Shown: positions 25,801 to 34,965 of the stretch, piece by piece
Layout of the letters: every line of letters starts with the position of its first letter
Position numbering within the stretch: position 1 is the first letter of the stretch
The notes under the pieces: model-generated
Databases searched by the model: none
Seen by the model: the letters and a program-made list of their open reading frames with translations, nothing else
What the model was told of the DNA's origin: nothing
Translations under genes and position numbers: made by a program
NCBI GenBank assembly: GCA_016699695.1
Contig: CP065006.1
Location: 2,108,001-2,172,000, forward strand
Source of the DNA: Bacteroidota bacterium
GTDB taxonomy: Bacteria > Bacteroidota > Bacteroidia > Bacteroidales > UBA10428
Length of the DNA: 64,000 bases
Direction: 5' to 3'

Positions 25801-25902
25801 GGTAAATACAAGCTGGCTGTTTATTCCGGCCACCGCAATGCCATTGCGCTCGGCAAGCCAGGAATATCTTTGGTCTTCATGGTTGGTTGCGGTAAAACTC
25901 AT
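22888..25902 (-). CDS. Cytoplasmic multi-PAS/GAF sensor histidine kinase (HisKA_3 type)
   Basis: This 1004-residue protein has no signal peptide or membrane segment. From N to C I see a PAS-like region (about 15-110), a PAS with PAC end (about 118-240, YLGVYSDISARK), a GAF-like domain (about 245-410), three more PAS units (about 412-535, 538-660, 662-785, ending VVRDISDRHRAEQ, GVGRDITYQKM and TISDITERKQM), a HisKA_3 dimerisation helix (RERFAKDLHDDLGPLLSSVK) with H809, and a HATPase (about 895-1000: KELINNSLKHA, YEDNGKGF, GGMGLSNI). It should phosphorylate the response regulator encoded just downstream. Ligand unknown; no haem or flavin motif was recognised by eye. Confidence 0.9.
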   Translation of the reverse strand: MSFTATNHEDQRYSWLAERNGIAVAGINSQLVFTLNTHAQIIFGLTAPEATFEAISEKITAPEDFKKYLQELSEASKEFQLDIHFKGIKKKYHVTGIKPSGANIADITLQPLDSDHHNAEYLCQYATNSKDVFAFWDMDQQLIYVSNNFEVLFERSRKELNGNPFAEMRWIHPDDKASLPSMDQDRELSLEFRLEMPDGSYKWIWHQRKPLFQKDASIFRYLGVYSDISARKNVELEMQNNHQLERLVLEISSRFISMPFNTTDENIQQALKEICEFTETNSAHIYLYNTQYDTIILTHYYSDTNQAINQFQNIPFSTENWHFKELSRNRFLKVSQLSSLSNEDPIRQHCEKVKIGSFIDFALRYQNRIHGFYGLTCIDQGRTWSDYQIQLLQIMSDLFMNALQRREYMSELLDSEQNYREIFNATSEAVIIHHAETGAIEDVNSAMLKMFQLSYENALESTIKDLSADSPEQKAEAAIDLIQKASTKPLVLEWWMKKSNGETFWTEVTLKKAEIHGSLKVIAVVRDISDRHRAEQLIRESEANYRMIIEGQNDLILKLDGYWDISFASPSFEKAFEHSYKKQAINNFISFVLKEETQQVSVALQTLFRAPYTCFFELPAETVNGIRWFAWNFSGISNEAEQKTEFIGVGRDITYQKMVESALRESEERFRSIVQNLSDVVFLLDEAANIRYVTPSCEQYLGLNVEFLLGNNLYSLVHPDDVWLAKENLALHLEGSDYSLPYEIKLMHGKDNWRVFEAKSNNLLKHPSVNSIIFTISDITERKQMEKQVLDAIIKTEEKERERFAKDLHDDLGPLLSSVKMYVGMLKKVEKKEKQDFILANLQEIVKEAIATTKDVSNDLNPHVLNNYGLISALRLFVEKISQQTPIQFIEDIGEARYSAAIELSIYRIAKELINNSLKHAEASQLKLSIHEKGAFLCLDYEDNGKGFPEEMLRTSKPGGMGLSNIISRAKSLNAKHAFHTQINKGFKFEIQVPLTQEQFVLNK

Positions 25903-26037
25903 ACAGGGCCTTGATCAGGGTTGTTGAAAATGATACTCGCGCTTCGCTAAGCATCACATACATTTCGTATTTTAGCCAATTGTTGAAGTGATATCCCTTT
26001 AAAGATAAGAATTTTTCCTTTTCCCTGATTTTTTTCT

Positions 26038-27171
26038 ATGGCTGGCATTTATCTCCATATCCCTTTTTGTCGTAAACTGTGCTATTATTGCGATTTTCAT
26101 TTTGTGGCCACTCTTAAGTATAAAGAGCCCATGCTGAAAGCCTTAAAAAGGGAAATAGAACTGCGCAGCCATGAATGGAAAGATGAGTTGTTTCAAACAG
26201 TGTATTTTGGCGGCGGCACACCTTCTGTGCTATCTGTGGAGGAGCTAAAATCTCTTTTTGTTGCAATAGAAGAGAATTTTCAGGTGGCGGATGATGCTGA
26301 GATTACACTCGAGGCCAACCCCGACGACCTGAATGGTGAATACTTAGCCCAACTGGCCAATGAAACACCCTTGAACAGACTTAGCATCGGAATACAATCC
26401 TTTTCCGATTCTGACCTTCAATTTATGAACCGCAGGCACACGGCAGCAGAAGCCGTACAAGCAGTAATCAATGCACAGCAGGCTGGTTTTTACAACCTCA
26501 ATATCGATTTAATTTATGCTGTGCCGGGACTTAGTCTGGAACAATGGGAAAACAACATAAACACTTTTCTTGAACTTAAAATTCCTCATTTATCGGCTTA
26601 TCACCTGGGCATCGAACCTAAGACTGTTTTCGATTACCTGCGCCGGAAAAATAAAATTTCTGCGGTCGATGAGGCTGTGAGTCAGCAACATTATCAATTA
26701 TTAACCAACCTAATGTGCAAAAATCATTTTCAGCATTACGAAATATCGAATTTTGCCCTGGAGGGTTATTATTCGAAGCATAATAACGGTTACTGGAAGG
26801 GGCATAAATACATTGGCATTGGTCCCTCGGCTCATAGTTACAATGGGTTCCGGCGTAGCTGGAATGTTTCGAATAATACGCTTTATTGCCAATCTTTACT
26901 CGAAGGAATTGGAAACCATGTATCGGGTGAAACTATTGACGAAACCATGGCCTACAACGAGTACATGCTCACTTCGCTGCGTACCTCACAGGGTGCTTCA
27001 TTTACAGACATTGGGCGGGTCTTTGGAGCCGAAAAGCTGACCCATACCCGCAATATTCTTCAGGCACTGGCCCCTGGTGGGAATTTAATTCTAACCGATT
27101 CAGGCTTTTCAATTAAGGAGCATGCCTGGCTTGTGTCGGACACACTTATTTCAGAATTTTTCATCACCTGA
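26038..27171 (+). CDS. hemW: Radical SAM haem chaperone HemW
   Basis: The 377-residue protein starts MAGIYLHIPFCRKLCYYCDF; the radical SAM cysteines are C11, C15 and C18 (C-x3-C-x2-C), with the HemW-type HIPFC and not the extra Cys of HemN. FGGGTPSVL, EANPDDL, RLSIGIQSFSD and IGIGPSAHSYNG follow in family order, and a C-terminal HemN-like domain closes the chain. Homologues deliver haem to respiratory enzymes; older annotation calls them oxygen-independent coproporphyrinogen oxidase-like. A near-consensus -7 box (TATTTTAG, 25968-25975) lies upstream. Confidence 0.9.
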   Translation: MAGIYLHIPFCRKLCYYCDFHFVATLKYKEPMLKALKREIELRSHEWKDELFQTVYFGGGTPSVLSVEELKSLFVAIEENFQVADDAEITLEANPDDLNGEYLAQLANETPLNRLSIGIQSFSDSDLQFMNRRHTAAEAVQAVINAQQAGFYNLNIDLIYAVPGLSLEQWENNINTFLELKIPHLSAYHLGIEPKTVFDYLRRKNKISAVDEAVSQQHYQLLTNLMCKNHFQHYEISNFALEGYYSKHNNGYWKGHKYIGIGPSAHSYNGFRRSWNVSNNTLYCQSLLEGIGNHVSGETIDETMAYNEYMLTSLRTSQGASFTDIGRVFGAEKLTHTRNILQALAPGGNLILTDSGFSIKEHAWLVSDTLISEFFIT

Positions 27172-27262
27172 AACCAGCGTATGCTAATACTTACTTTATG
27201 ACAATCTGCAATTGTCGATGATTTGCTTTGCAGGCAAATTCTCAGGGTTAGGGAAATAATTC

Positions 27263-27270
27263 TATTTTTG
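27263..27270 (+). promoter_or_regulatory. -7 promoter box of cysS
   Basis: TATTTTTG fully matches TAnnTTTG and lies 30 bases before the cysS ATG, giving a predicted leader of about 24 bases. No clear -33 element. Confidence 0.45.
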
Positions 27271-27300
27271 CACTTGATTGTACCTTGCAAAAACTAATTC

Positions 27301-28773
27301 ATGGAACACACACTTACGCTTTATAATACTCTAAGTCGTAAAAAGGAACTTTTTGTTCCCTTCAATCCACCTCATGTTGGCTTGTATGTGTGTGGCCCCA
27401 CCGTGTATGGCGAACCACACTTGGGGCATGTGCGTATGGCCCTTACTTACGATGTGTTGTATCGTTACCTGATGCATCTGGGTTATAAAGTACGCTATGT
27501 GCGCAACATTACCGATGTGGGCCATTTAGAAGACGAATTAGCAGGCGAAGGAGAAGACCGCATTACCAAGAAGGCCCGATTAGAGGAACTGGAACCCATG
27601 GAAGTGGTGCAGAAGTTTAAAAATATTTTTAGCGACATTTTTCGCCTGATGAACATTCTTTCGCCTGGCATCGAACCGCAGGCCTCGGGGCACATTATCG
27701 AGCAACAACAGATGATTCGGAAAATAATCGACAGGGGCTTTGCCTATGAGTCCGATGGTTCGGTTTATTTCGATATTGAAGCTTACAACAAGAATCATCA
27801 TTATGGTAAGCTCTCGGGCCGCAAAGTCGAAGATATGCTTTCCAACACCCGGCAGCTCGATGGCCAATCGGACAAGAAAAGCCCGCTTGATTTTGCACTT
27901 TGGAAAAAAGCTGCCCCCGAACATCTTATGCGCTGGCCCTCGGAATGGGGCGATGGTTTTCCCGGGTGGCACCTCGAATGTTCAGCTATGGGCACCAAAT
28001 ACCTGGGCGAAACCTTTGATATCCATGGAGGTGGAATGGACCTGATTTTTCCTCACCATGAGTGCGAAATTGCCCAGTCGGTGGCGGCTAATGGCAAAGA
28101 ACATGTGCGCTATTGGATTCACAACAACATGATTACGATAAAGGGTCAGAAAATGGCCAAATCGCTAAACAATTTCATTACCCTGCACGAACTTTTTTCC
28201 GGCGATAGTAAACTACTCGAAAAGGCCTATTCGCCAAATACTATTCGGTTATTTGTCTTACAAGCGCATTACCGCAGCACCGTCGATTTTTCGAACGAAG
28301 CCTTGCAGGCATCGGAAAAAGGCTGCGAAAGGCTGATGCAAGCCATGGAAGTACTCCCTTCTGTTCAAGCCTCTGCAATGTCAACAGTAACCGTGAAAGA
28401 TGCCATCGATGCATTTTATGCTGCCCTCAACGATGACCTGAATACCCCCATTGCAGTGGCCCACCTCTTCGACCTGGTAAAAACCATTAATAACTTAAAG
28501 GATAAAAGGGCTGAACTTAACGCCAACGACCTGGAGCTGTTAAAATCTTTTTACCCCACCGCCCTTACCCAGGTTTTGGGCCTTGCCCCGGATCAAGCAG
28601 GCAAAAGTAAAGCCTCTTCGGAAGAAGGCCTGATGAAGCTGATTATTGAGTTACGTCAAAATGCCCGCACGAACAAAGATTTTAAAACCTCCGACCTGAT
28701 ACGCGACCGGCTTAAGGAGAATGGAATAGTGTTAAAGGATACCAAGGAAGGCGCCATTTGGGAAAAAGAATAA
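27301..28773 (+). CDS. cysS: Cysteinyl-tRNA synthetase
   Basis: The 490-residue class I synthetase has the HIGH-type motif in [13 protein letters not shown] preceded by zinc ligand VCGPTV, and the KMSKS-type loop [11 protein letters not shown]. Further zinc/active-site segments are [10 protein letters not shown] and [21 protein letters not shown], both diagnostic for CysRS. The C-terminal helical domain binds the tRNA anticodon. An intrinsic terminator follows directly. Confidence 0.96.
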   Translation: MEHTLTLYNTLSRKKELFVPFNPPHVGLYVCGPTVYGEPHLGHVRMALTYDVLYRYLMHLGYKVRYVRNITDVGHLEDELAGEGEDRITKKARLEELEPMEVVQKFKNIFSDIFRLMNILSPGIEPQASGHIIEQQQMIRKIIDRGFAYESDGSVYFDIEAYNKNHHYGKLSGRKVEDMLSNTRQLDGQSDKKSPLDFALWKKAAPEHLMRWPSEWGDGFPGWHLECSAMGTKYLGETFDIHGGGMDLIFPHHECEIAQSVAANGKEHVRYWIHNNMITIKGQKMAKSLNNFITLHELFSGDSKLLEKAYSPNTIRLFVLQAHYRSTVDFSNEALQASEKGCERLMQAMEVLPSVQASAMSTVTVKDAIDAFYAALNDDLNTPIAVAHLFDLVKTINNLKDKRAELNANDLELLKSFYPTALTQVLGLAPDQAGKSKASSEEGLMKLIIELRQNARTNKDFKTSDLIRDRLKENGIVLKDTKEGAIWEKE

Positions 28774-28818
28774 AAACCAGGAATTCCTATTGCAAGTAAT
28801 AGGTATTCCGGGGTTTTT
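28772..28818. terminator. Terminator after cysS
   Basis: AAAAACC-A-GGAATTCCTATT pairs with AATAGGTATTCCGGGGTTTTT around a short loop, ending in a T5 tract on the plus strand. It starts at the cysS stop and lies before the convergent fcl stop at 28840, so it may serve both. Confidence 0.75.
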
Positions 28819-28839
28819 GTGAATTAAGTTGTTTGTATG

Positions 28840-29946
28840 CTACTTGATGTAGTTAAGGTAGTTCTCAGTTAGCCCATCTTTCAGCGAAATGCGTGGCGAC
28901 CAGCCAAGGGCTTTCAATTTATCTACATTCAACAGCTTGCGGTAAGTGCCATCGGGTTTGGTGCTATCCCATACCAGGTCACCTTCGAAATGGGTAATGT
29001 CTTTAATCATCAGTGCCAGATCTTTGATGGTATCGTCCTTGCCTGAACCAATATTCAGAAAGGTGTTGCGCACCTCTTTGGCTTCCTGTTCGCCTATTTC
29101 TTTTTTGCGACTTTCTACCAGGTCTTTAAAATCGACCTTTTCCATAATAAACACACAGGCTTCGGCCATGTCGTCGGAGTTCAGGAATTCGCGCAGCGGT
29201 TTGCCACTGCCCCATAGGCTTACGGTAGTTTTTTTGCCGTCGAAGCTTATTCCGTATTTTCCCAATACTGCCATAATTGATTGCTCCGGGGCCTTTCCAT
29301 CAACACCCTCAATGGGCAGTTGGTTCAGGTCTTTTCGAATGGCATCCCAATCGTTTTTCATCAGGCACTTGCCTAAGTGCATTTTACGGGTCAGGGCAGG
29401 CAGCACATGCGATTTTTCGAGGTTGTAATTGTCGTTGGCGCCATACAGGCTGGTTGGCATCACAGGTATAAAGTTAGTGCCATATTGTATGTTATAGCTC
29501 TCGCACATTTTCAGGCCTGCAATTTTTGCAATGGCATAAGGCTCGTTGGTGTATTCGAGGGTGTTGGTAAGCAGGTATTCTTCTTTTATAGGCTGTGGGC
29601 ACTCTTTCGGATAAATGCAACTGCTTCCCAGAAATAAGAGTTTTTTTACACCATTCTTATAGCTGTAGTGTATGACGTTGTTTTGGATTTGTATGTTTTC
29701 ATAGATGAAAAAGCCCCGGTAAGTATTGTTGGCCATCATGCCTCCCACTTTTGCAGCAGCCAGAAAAACGTATTCAGGTTTTTCGGTTTCGAAAAAATGG
29801 GCAGTGGCCTGCTGGTCAGACAAATCGAGTTCTTTACTGGTGCGCACGACAAGGTTGGTATAGCCTTGTTTCTGAAGTGTACGAAGAATGGCGCTGCCCA
29901 CCAATCCACGATGGCCGGCAACAAATATTTTACTATCCTTTTTCAT
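28840..29946 (-). CDS. fcl: GDP-L-fucose synthase
   Basis: From ATG 29946 the protein has 368 residues: NAD(P)-binding FVAGHRGLVGSAILR, VFLAAAKVGGMMANN, FLGSSCIYPKECPQPI, catalytic YAIAKIAGLKMCESY (Y-x3-K) and PTSLYGANDNY. It converts GDP-4-keto-6-deoxymannose to GDP-fucose. The open frame extends to 30054 but that part would overlap the gmd gene and lacks conserved sequence, so the MKKDSKIF start is chosen. There is an insert relative to the ~320-residue E. coli enzyme (about 195-280), common in Bacteroidota. A terminator hairpin lies between gmd and this gene. Confidence 0.92.
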   Translation of the reverse strand: MKKDSKIFVAGHRGLVGSAILRTLQKQGYTNLVVRTSKELDLSDQQATAHFFETEKPEYVFLAAAKVGGMMANNTYRGFFIYENIQIQNNVIHYSYKNGVKKLLFLGSSCIYPKECPQPIKEEYLLTNTLEYTNEPYAIAKIAGLKMCESYNIQYGTNFIPVMPTSLYGANDNYNLEKSHVLPALTRKMHLGKCLMKNDWDAIRKDLNQLPIEGVDGKAPEQSIMAVLGKYGISFDGKKTTVSLWGSGKPLREFLNSDDMAEACVFIMEKVDFKDLVESRKKEIGEQEAKEVRNTFLNIGSGKDDTIKDLALMIKDITHFEGDLVWDSTKPDGTYRKLLNVDKLKALGWSPRISLKDGLTENYLNYIK

Positions 29947-29974
29947 GGTTTCTCTTTTATTGATTGGTATGAAT

Positions 29975-30008
29975 AAAAAAAATACACCTGCAAAAAGGTG
30001 CAGGTGTA
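29975..30008 (-). terminator. Terminator hairpin between gmd and fcl
   Basis: On the minus strand TACACCTGC and GCAGGTGTA (30008-30000 and 29991-29983) form a perfect 9-bp stem with an 8-base loop, followed by a run of eight U. It begins 11 bases after the gmd stop, so it should end or attenuate the upstream transcript before fcl. Confidence 0.72.
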
Positions 30009-30019
30009 GCTGGTTTATT

Positions 30020-31138
30020 TTATTCGAAATAGTTAAGGGTTTGGTACCCTCCATCTTTCAGGTATTGCTCTTTTTTCATTAGCTTGATATCGCTCCAGAC
30101 CATGTCTTTCACTAAAGCAGGCAGGTCGTATTGTGGCTCCCAACCCAGTTTTTGTTTGGCTTTTGATGGGTCTCCGATTAAGAGGTCTACCTCAGTGGGC
30201 CTGAAATAGCGGGGATCTACCGAAAGAACTTCCTTTCCTGCCGGAAGCTGGAACTCTGGGTTGCGACAAGCTTTTACGAAAGCTTTTTCGTTAGCACCAG
30301 TGCCTTTAAATTCCAATTCGATACCAACTTCATTAAAGGCCATTCTTACAAATTCGCGTATTTCGGTGGTTACTCCAGTAGCAATAACATAATCTTCAGG
30401 CGTATCTTGCTGCAAAATGGCATGCATGGCTTTTACGTAGTCTTTGGCATGGCCCCAGTCGCGTTTCGAAGAAAGGTTACCAAGGTAAAACTTTTCCTCA
30501 AGGCCTAATACAATGCGGGCTACCGCACGTGTAATTTTGCGGGTCACAAAAGTTTCGCCCCGAATAGGAGACTCGTGGTTGAACAAGATGCCGTTACAGG
30601 CAAACATCTTGTATGCCTCGCGGTAGTTCACGGTAATCCAGTATCCGTAAAGTTTGGCCACTGCATAGGGGCTGCGCGGATAGAAAGGGGTTGTTTCGGA
30701 TTGTGGTACAGCCTGCACCAAACCATAGAGTTCGCTTGTTGAGGCCTGGTAGATTCTGGTTTTTTCGATTAATCCCAAAATCCTTACGGCTTCCAACAAC
30801 CGCAGGGTACCGATACCATCGGCATTGGCAGTATATTCAGGAGTTTCGAAACTTACAGCCACATGGCTCATGGCTGCCAGATTGTATATTTCGTCGGGCT
30901 GAATTTCCTGTATCAACCGTATGAGGTTGGTCGAATCGGTGAGGTCGGCATAGTGTAACTTGAAATTTAAATTATCAGTATGCGGGTCGAGGTAAAGGTG
31001 GTCGATACGGTCGGTATTGAAGCTCGAGGCACGGCGCTTGGTACCATGCACTATATAGCCTTTTTTCAATAAGTATTCGGCCAGATAGGCTCCATCTTGT
31101 CCGGTAACTCCGGTTATAAGGGCAACTTTTTTTGTCAT
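30020..31138 (-). CDS. gmd: GDP-mannose 4,6-dehydratase
   Basis: From ATG 31138 the protein has 372 residues, the normal Gmd length. It shows [21 protein letters not shown], the [18 protein letters not shown] block with NADP-binding [25 protein letters not shown], catalytic [31 protein letters not shown] and [17 protein letters not shown]. It makes GDP-4-keto-6-deoxymannose, substrate of the fcl product. The frame runs nine codons further upstream but adds nothing conserved. It is 14 bases after the WlbA-type gene. Confidence 0.95.
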   Translation of the reverse strand: MTKKVALITGVTGQDGAYLAEYLLKKGYIVHGTKRRASSFNTDRIDHLYLDPHTDNLNFKLHYADLTDSTNLIRLIQEIQPDEIYNLAAMSHVAVSFETPEYTANADGIGTLRLLEAVRILGLIEKTRIYQASTSELYGLVQAVPQSETTPFYPRSPYAVAKLYGYWITVNYREAYKMFACNGILFNHESPIRGETFVTRKITRAVARIVLGLEEKFYLGNLSSKRDWGHAKDYVKAMHAILQQDTPEDYVIATGVTTEIREFVRMAFNEVGIELEFKGTGANEKAFVKACRNPEFQLPAGKEVLSVDPRYFRPTEVDLLIGDPSKAKQKLGWEPQYDLPALVKDMVWSDIKLMKKEQYLKDGGYQTLNYFE

Positions 31139-31152
31139 ATCTGCTTGTTTGT

Positions 31153-32112
31153 TTATTCTTTGCACATGGGGTGATATTCCCCTTTTAGTCCAATAGGGGT
31201 GTTGTTACGAATTGTATAGACAGTTTCGATGGCTGGTTTCGAATCATAAATGCCAAAACCCTGGCCACTTAAAATGTGTTTGTAGCTTTCGGTATGCAGG
31301 TCGGTAAAACCGCCGCTGAATTCCATCTCTTCGCCATTAATTGTAATGCTGCGATAGGTACGTTGTCCGGTTTCCTTTACATTATTGGGGATGTCGTTGT
31401 AATCGAGGCTTAGATACCATTTAACCCGGGCCCTTTCTAGGTCGAGGTAACCACCAGCTTTGTCGTCTTTCATCTGGTGCACGATGTTTTGCTTTACTCC
31501 GCCAAAAAGCCAGAGTAGCATATCGAAAAAATGAACACCAATGTTGGTGGCTATGCCTCCAGATTTATGCACGTCGCCCTTCCAGGAGATATAGTACCAA
31601 CGACCCCGGCTGGTGATGTAGCTCAGTTCAATGTCGTAGATTTTATCTTTTGGGCCCTGGTCAATTTTTTGTTTCAAGGCAATAATCGAAGGGTGCAGGC
31701 GCAATTGCAAAATATTGTAGATACGCTTGCTATACTCTTTTTCAATTTCGCAGAGCGCATCCACATTCCAGGGATTCAAAACCAGTGGTTTTTCGCAAAT
31801 GGCATGAGAACCCGAACGCAGTGCAAATCGAATGTGCGAGTCGTGCAGGTAGTTGGGTGAACAGATACTGGTGTAGTCTAAGGCTATACCATTGCGGCGC
31901 TGTTTGTCGATATGACGGTCGAAACGCTCAAACTCTACAAAAAACGGACTGTCAGGAAAATAGCTGTCGATGAGGCCTACGCTGTCGTTCGGATCGAGTG
32001 AAGCCAGCAAAGTGTTGCCAGTATCTTTAATGGCACGCAAATGGCGCGGTGCAATGTAGCCGGCTACTCCTATCAGGGCAAAATTCTTTGGTTGGGTGTT
32101 GTTCGTATTCAT
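31153..32112 (-). CDS. wlbA: WlbA/WbpB-type Gfo/Idh/MocA oxidoreductase (UDP-HexNAcA 3-dehydrogenase)
   Basis: From ATG 32112 the protein has 319 residues. The N-terminus [24 protein letters not shown], the [20 protein letters not shown] segment and [20 protein letters not shown] are distinctive for WlbA/WbpB, which oxidises C3 of UDP-GlcNAc[12 protein letters not shown] carries the catalytic lysine region and [17 protein letters not shown] the conserved His. A full -7 box on the minus strand (TAATTTTG, 32122-32129) overlaps the alternative TTG start, supporting the ATG. The UDP-HexNAc dehydrogenase gene is just upstream; gmd follows. Confidence 0.88.
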   Translation of the reverse strand: MNTNNTQPKNFALIGVAGYIAPRHLRAIKDTGNTLLASLDPNDSVGLIDSYFPDSPFFVEFERFDRHIDKQRRNGIALDYTSICSPNYLHDSHIRFALRSGSHAICEKPLVLNPWNVDALCEIEKEYSKRIYNILQLRLHPSIIALKQKIDQGPKDKIYDIELSYITSRGRWYYISWKGDVHKSGGIATNIGVHFFDMLLWLFGGVKQNIVHQMKDDKAGGYLDLERARVKWYLSLDYNDIPNNVKETGQRTYRSITINGEEMEFSGGFTDLHTESYKHILSGQGFGIYDSKPAIETVYTIRNNTPIGLKGEYHPMCKE

Positions 32113-32121
32113 ATTCTGGTG

Positions 32122-32148
32122 CAAAATTAAAGATAATCCTTACCTCAA
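32122..32148 (-). promoter_or_regulatory. Possible internal promoter before wlbA
   Basis: On the minus strand TTG (32148-32146) and TAATTTTG (32129-32122) are 16 bases apart, matching the Bacteroidota promoter layout. The start of transcription would be only a few bases before ATG 32112, so the mRNA would be nearly leaderless, which lowers confidence. Confidence 0.35.
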
Positions 32149-32225
32149 CAGAACTTGTATGAGGAATGGAGGCAATTATTTGATTAGAGCGTCTTTTATC
32201 AGGAGGAAGCACAAAAAAAGTTATG

Positions 32226-33518
32226 CTACAGACTTAGGTAGTTGATGCTTTTTATCTTTTTGTGGAAAATTCCTTTTACATCGTATAGCGTTCCGGCTTG
32301 TGCGAGGAAAGTGGCAATGCTTTCTTCATTCATACTCAGGTATTCTTTGTGTGCCACCGCCACAACTACTGCATTGTATTGTCCTTCTGCTTTTGTTTTG
32401 AGGTTTATTTTATATTCGTGTAAAACTTCTTCCGCATCGGCATAAGGATCTACAACATCTACTTTAGCGCCAAAACTTTCAATTTCTTTTACCAGGTCAG
32501 CAACTTTCGAATTGCGTATATCGCTTACATCTTCCTTAAAGGTAATGCCCATCACCAAAACCTTTGAGTTGATAATATCCACACCTTGTTTGAGCATGCT
32601 TTTTACCAACTGCGTGGCTATGTGCCTGCTCATGCCATCGTTTACTGCACGACCTGCAGTGATAACCTGAGCAAAATGACCTAGTTCGTTGGCTTTAAAA
32701 GTTAGGTAGTATGGATCTACTCCAATACAATGTCCACCCACAAGTCCAGGGAAAAATTTCAGAAAATTCCACTTAGTCCCTGCTGCCTCCAGTACTTCGA
32801 ATGTGTTGATGCCCATTTTACTGAATATCACCGAAAGTTCATTCATCAAGGCAATGTTGAGGTCGCGCTGCGTATTTTCAATAACCTTTGCTGCTTCAGC
32901 TACTTTTATGCTGGAAGCCTTGTGTATGCCGGCTTTTATAATCGACTGGTATGTAAGTGCAATTTGTTCCAGTGCTTCCGAATCGCAGCCAGAAACTACT
33001 TTCACTACATTGGTAAGGGTATGTACCGAATCGCCAGGGTTTATTCGCTCGGGCGAATAACCCACTTTAAAGTCGGTTTTATATTTCAGTCCCGAAAGTT
33101 TTTCGATAATAGGGATACAATCCTCTTCGGTTGCACCCGGATACACGGTTGATTCAAAAACCACATAGTCTCCTTTTTTGATAACTTTTCCGATGGTTTC
33201 TGAAGCTCGAAGAAGCGGCGTAAGGTCGGGTTGGTTGTTGGCATCGATAGGAGTAGGCACCGCTACAATGTGAAAGTTTGCAGTTTTCAGTAGTTCAAGG
33301 TCTGAAGTAAAGCTGATGTCGCAGTTTTCAAAAGCTTTCTTGTCAAGCTCCTTGCTTGGGTCGATGTGCCTTTGCATGAGGGCAATACGTTTTTCGTTGA
33401 TGTCGAAACCGATTACTTTGAACCTGCGTGCAAACTCCAGTGCAATGGGCAGGCCCACATATCCTAGGCCAATAACCGATAAGCTGCTTTTTTTACTCTG
33501 CAATGACTCGTATACCAT
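32226..33518 (-). CDS. UDP-N-acetylhexosamine 6-dehydrogenase (WbpA/WbpO/TviB family)
   Basis: From ATG 33518 the protein has 430 residues. It shows SVIGLGYVGLPIALEFARRF, the VAVPTPID segment, VVFESTVYPGATEE, KVGYSPERINPGD, KVIENTQRDLNIALMNELS, the catalytic Cys region FFPGLVGGHCIGVDPYYL and VMGITFKEDVSDIRNSKV. These enzymes oxidise C6 of UDP-GlcNAc or UDP-GalNAc twice to the uronic acid using NAD. WlbA downstream makes UDP-GlcNAc the likely substrate. The frame stays open to 33761, but that portion crosses the metK terminator and the end of metK and is not conserved, so it is discounted. Confidence 0.9.
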   Translation of the reverse strand: MVYESLQSKKSSLSVIGLGYVGLPIALEFARRFKVIGFDINEKRIALMQRHIDPSKELDKKAFENCDISFTSDLELLKTANFHIVAVPTPIDANNQPDLTPLLRASETIGKVIKKGDYVVFESTVYPGATEEDCIPIIEKLSGLKYKTDFKVGYSPERINPGDSVHTLTNVVKVVSGCDSEALEQIALTYQSIIKAGIHKASSIKVAEAAKVIENTQRDLNIALMNELSVIFSKMGINTFEVLEAAGTKWNFLKFFPGLVGGHCIGVDPYYLTFKANELGHFAQVITAGRAVNDGMSRHIATQLVKSMLKQGVDIINSKVLVMGITFKEDVSDIRNSKVADLVKEIESFGAKVDVVDPYADAEEVLHEYKINLKTKAEGQYNAVVVAVAHKEYLSMNEESIATFLAQAGTLYDVKGIFHKKIKSINYLSL

Positions 33519-33590
33519 AGGTGCTGTTTTTGAGGAAGTAAATATAAAATATCTTGGGGTTTTAACCTCATCAGAGGGTTGTAAACAACA

Positions 33591-33620
33591 AAAAAACCAG
33601 TGCATAAGCACTGGTTTTTT
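33591..33620. terminator. Terminator after metK
   Basis: A perfect 13-bp stem AAAAAACCAGTGC (33591-33603) / GCACTGGTTTTTT (33608-33620) closes a 4-base loop. It is 18 bases past the metK stop and has a U-tract on the minus strand, so it ends metK mRNA before the uronic acid gene cluster. Confidence 0.85.
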
Positions 33621-33637
33621 TATCTCGATTGAAAAGT

Positions 33638-34891
33638 CTATTTCAGACCAAATTCTTTTTTCAGGGTATCGACATAGTCGAGTTTTTCCCATCCAAAGAA
33701 CTCTACTTTTTCTTTTTTGCTTTCGCCATTGATGTGGGTCACAATTTCGCGTACCTCGCACTGACGGCCCATGTGTCCATAAGCTGCAGTTTCGAGAAAA
33801 ATAGGTTTTTTAAGGTTAAAGCGCTTGATGATGGCGCTTGGACGAAGATCGAAAATATTTTCAATTTTGCTGGCAATGGCTCCATCGCTAATACCAACTT
33901 TCGAGGTACCATAGGTATTTACATACACACCCACAGGTTTGGCAACACCAATGGCATAGGCTACTTGCACCAGTACCTCGCTTGCTATTCCTGAGGCTAC
34001 CATGTTTTTGGCAATGTGTCTTGCGGCATAGGCTGCAGAACGGTCTACTTTCGAAGCATCCTTTCCTGAAAAGGCCCCACCTCCATGTGCACCTTTGCCA
34101 CCATAGGTGTCGACAATAATCTTACGGCCTGTAAGACCAGTATCGCCATGCGGACCACCAATAACAAATTTACCAGTAGGATTCACATGTAAAATGAAAT
34201 CGCCTTTAAAAAGACCTTGAGCTCTTTGTGGTAATTTTGCTTTAGCTCGTGGTATAAGAATGTTGAGTACGTCGTCTTTGATTTTTTTGAGCATCACCTC
34301 GTCTTGGTCAAAATCGTCGTGTTGGGTCGATACTACTATGGTGTGAATACGTTCCGGGGTACCGTCCTCCTGGTATTGCAGGGTCACCTGCGATTTGGAG
34401 TCAGGACGCAGGTAAGTCATTTGTTTTTTCTCGCGGCGTATGGCGGCAAGTTCTATCAGCAACAGGTGCGATAATTCAAGAGCCAAAGGCATGTAATTAT
34501 CAGTTTCGGTACAGGCATATCCAAACATTAAACCCTGGTCGCCAGCACCTTGGTCTTCTTCTTTTTGACGCTCTACTCCCTGGTTAATATCGGGCGACTG
34601 TTCATGTATTGCTGAAATAACCCCACAACCATCGCCCTCGAACATATAGTCGGCATTGGTGTAGCCAATTTTTTTAATCACATCGCGGGCAACTTTCTGC
34701 ACATCGACATAAGCTTGCGTTTTTACTTCTCCACTCAGTACTACCAGCCCTGTTGTTACCAGGGTTTCACAAGCTACTTTTGAATTGGGGTCCTGACGCA
34801 GGAATTCATCTAAAAGTGCATCCGAAATCTGGTCGGAAACTTTATCGGGATGTCCTTCAGAAACGGATTCTGATGTAAATAAATAACTCAT
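33638..34891 (-). CDS. metK: S-adenosylmethionine synthetase
   Basis: The 417-residue protein has [23 protein letters not shown], the [12 protein letters not shown] motif, [46 protein letters not shown] and [11 protein letters not shown], all MetK signatures. It condenses methionine and ATP to SAM as a homotetramer. A strong promoter lies immediately upstream, and the leader of about 18 bases is too short for a SAM riboswitch. Confidence 0.97.
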   Translation of the reverse strand: MSYLFTSESVSEGHPDKVSDQISDALLDEFLRQDPNSKVACETLVTTGLVVLSGEVKTQAYVDVQKVARDVIKKIGYTNADYMFEGDGCGVISAIHEQSPDINQGVERQKEEDQGAGDQGLMFGYACTETDNYMPLALELSHLLLIELAAIRREKKQMTYLRPDSKSQVTLQYQEDGTPERIHTIVVSTQHDDFDQDEVMLKKIKDDVLNILIPRAKAKLPQRAQGLFKGDFILHVNPTGKFVIGGPHGDTGLTGRKIIVDTYGGKGAHGGGAFSGKDASKVDRSAAYAARHIAKNMVASGIASEVLVQVAYAIGVAKPVGVYVNTYGTSKVGISDGAIASKIENIFDLRPSAIIKRFNLKKPIFLETAAYGHMGRQCEVREIVTHINGESKKEKVEFFGWEKLDYVDTLKKEFGLK

Positions 34892-34915
34892 ATATAAGGA
34901 TTAAAATTAAGCGAA

Positions 34916-34944
34916 CAAAAATATCATTTTTTTACTAAAGCAAA
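34916..34944 (-). promoter_or_regulatory. Promoter of metK
   Basis: On the minus strand TTTG (34944-34941) and TATTTTTG (34923-34916) are separated by 17 bases: both elements match the Bacteroidota consensus completely. Predicted start near 34909, 18 bases before ATG 34891. This is the best promoter in the window. Confidence 0.65.
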
Positions 34945-34965
34945 CTACTGGAAATAAGATTCATA

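Noticed and set aside
29947..30054. Upstream extension of fcl
   Set aside because: It overlaps the end of gmd and crosses the gmd terminator; the MKKDSKIF start fits the family.
33519..33761. Upstream extension of the UDP-HexNAc dehydrogenase frame
   Set aside because: The extension crosses the metK terminator and metK coding end, is not conserved, and an ATG at 33518 starts the conserved part.
34892..34965. Possible SAM riboswitch before metK
   Set aside because: The gap is 74 bases and the predicted leader about 18 bases, too short for a known SAM aptamer.
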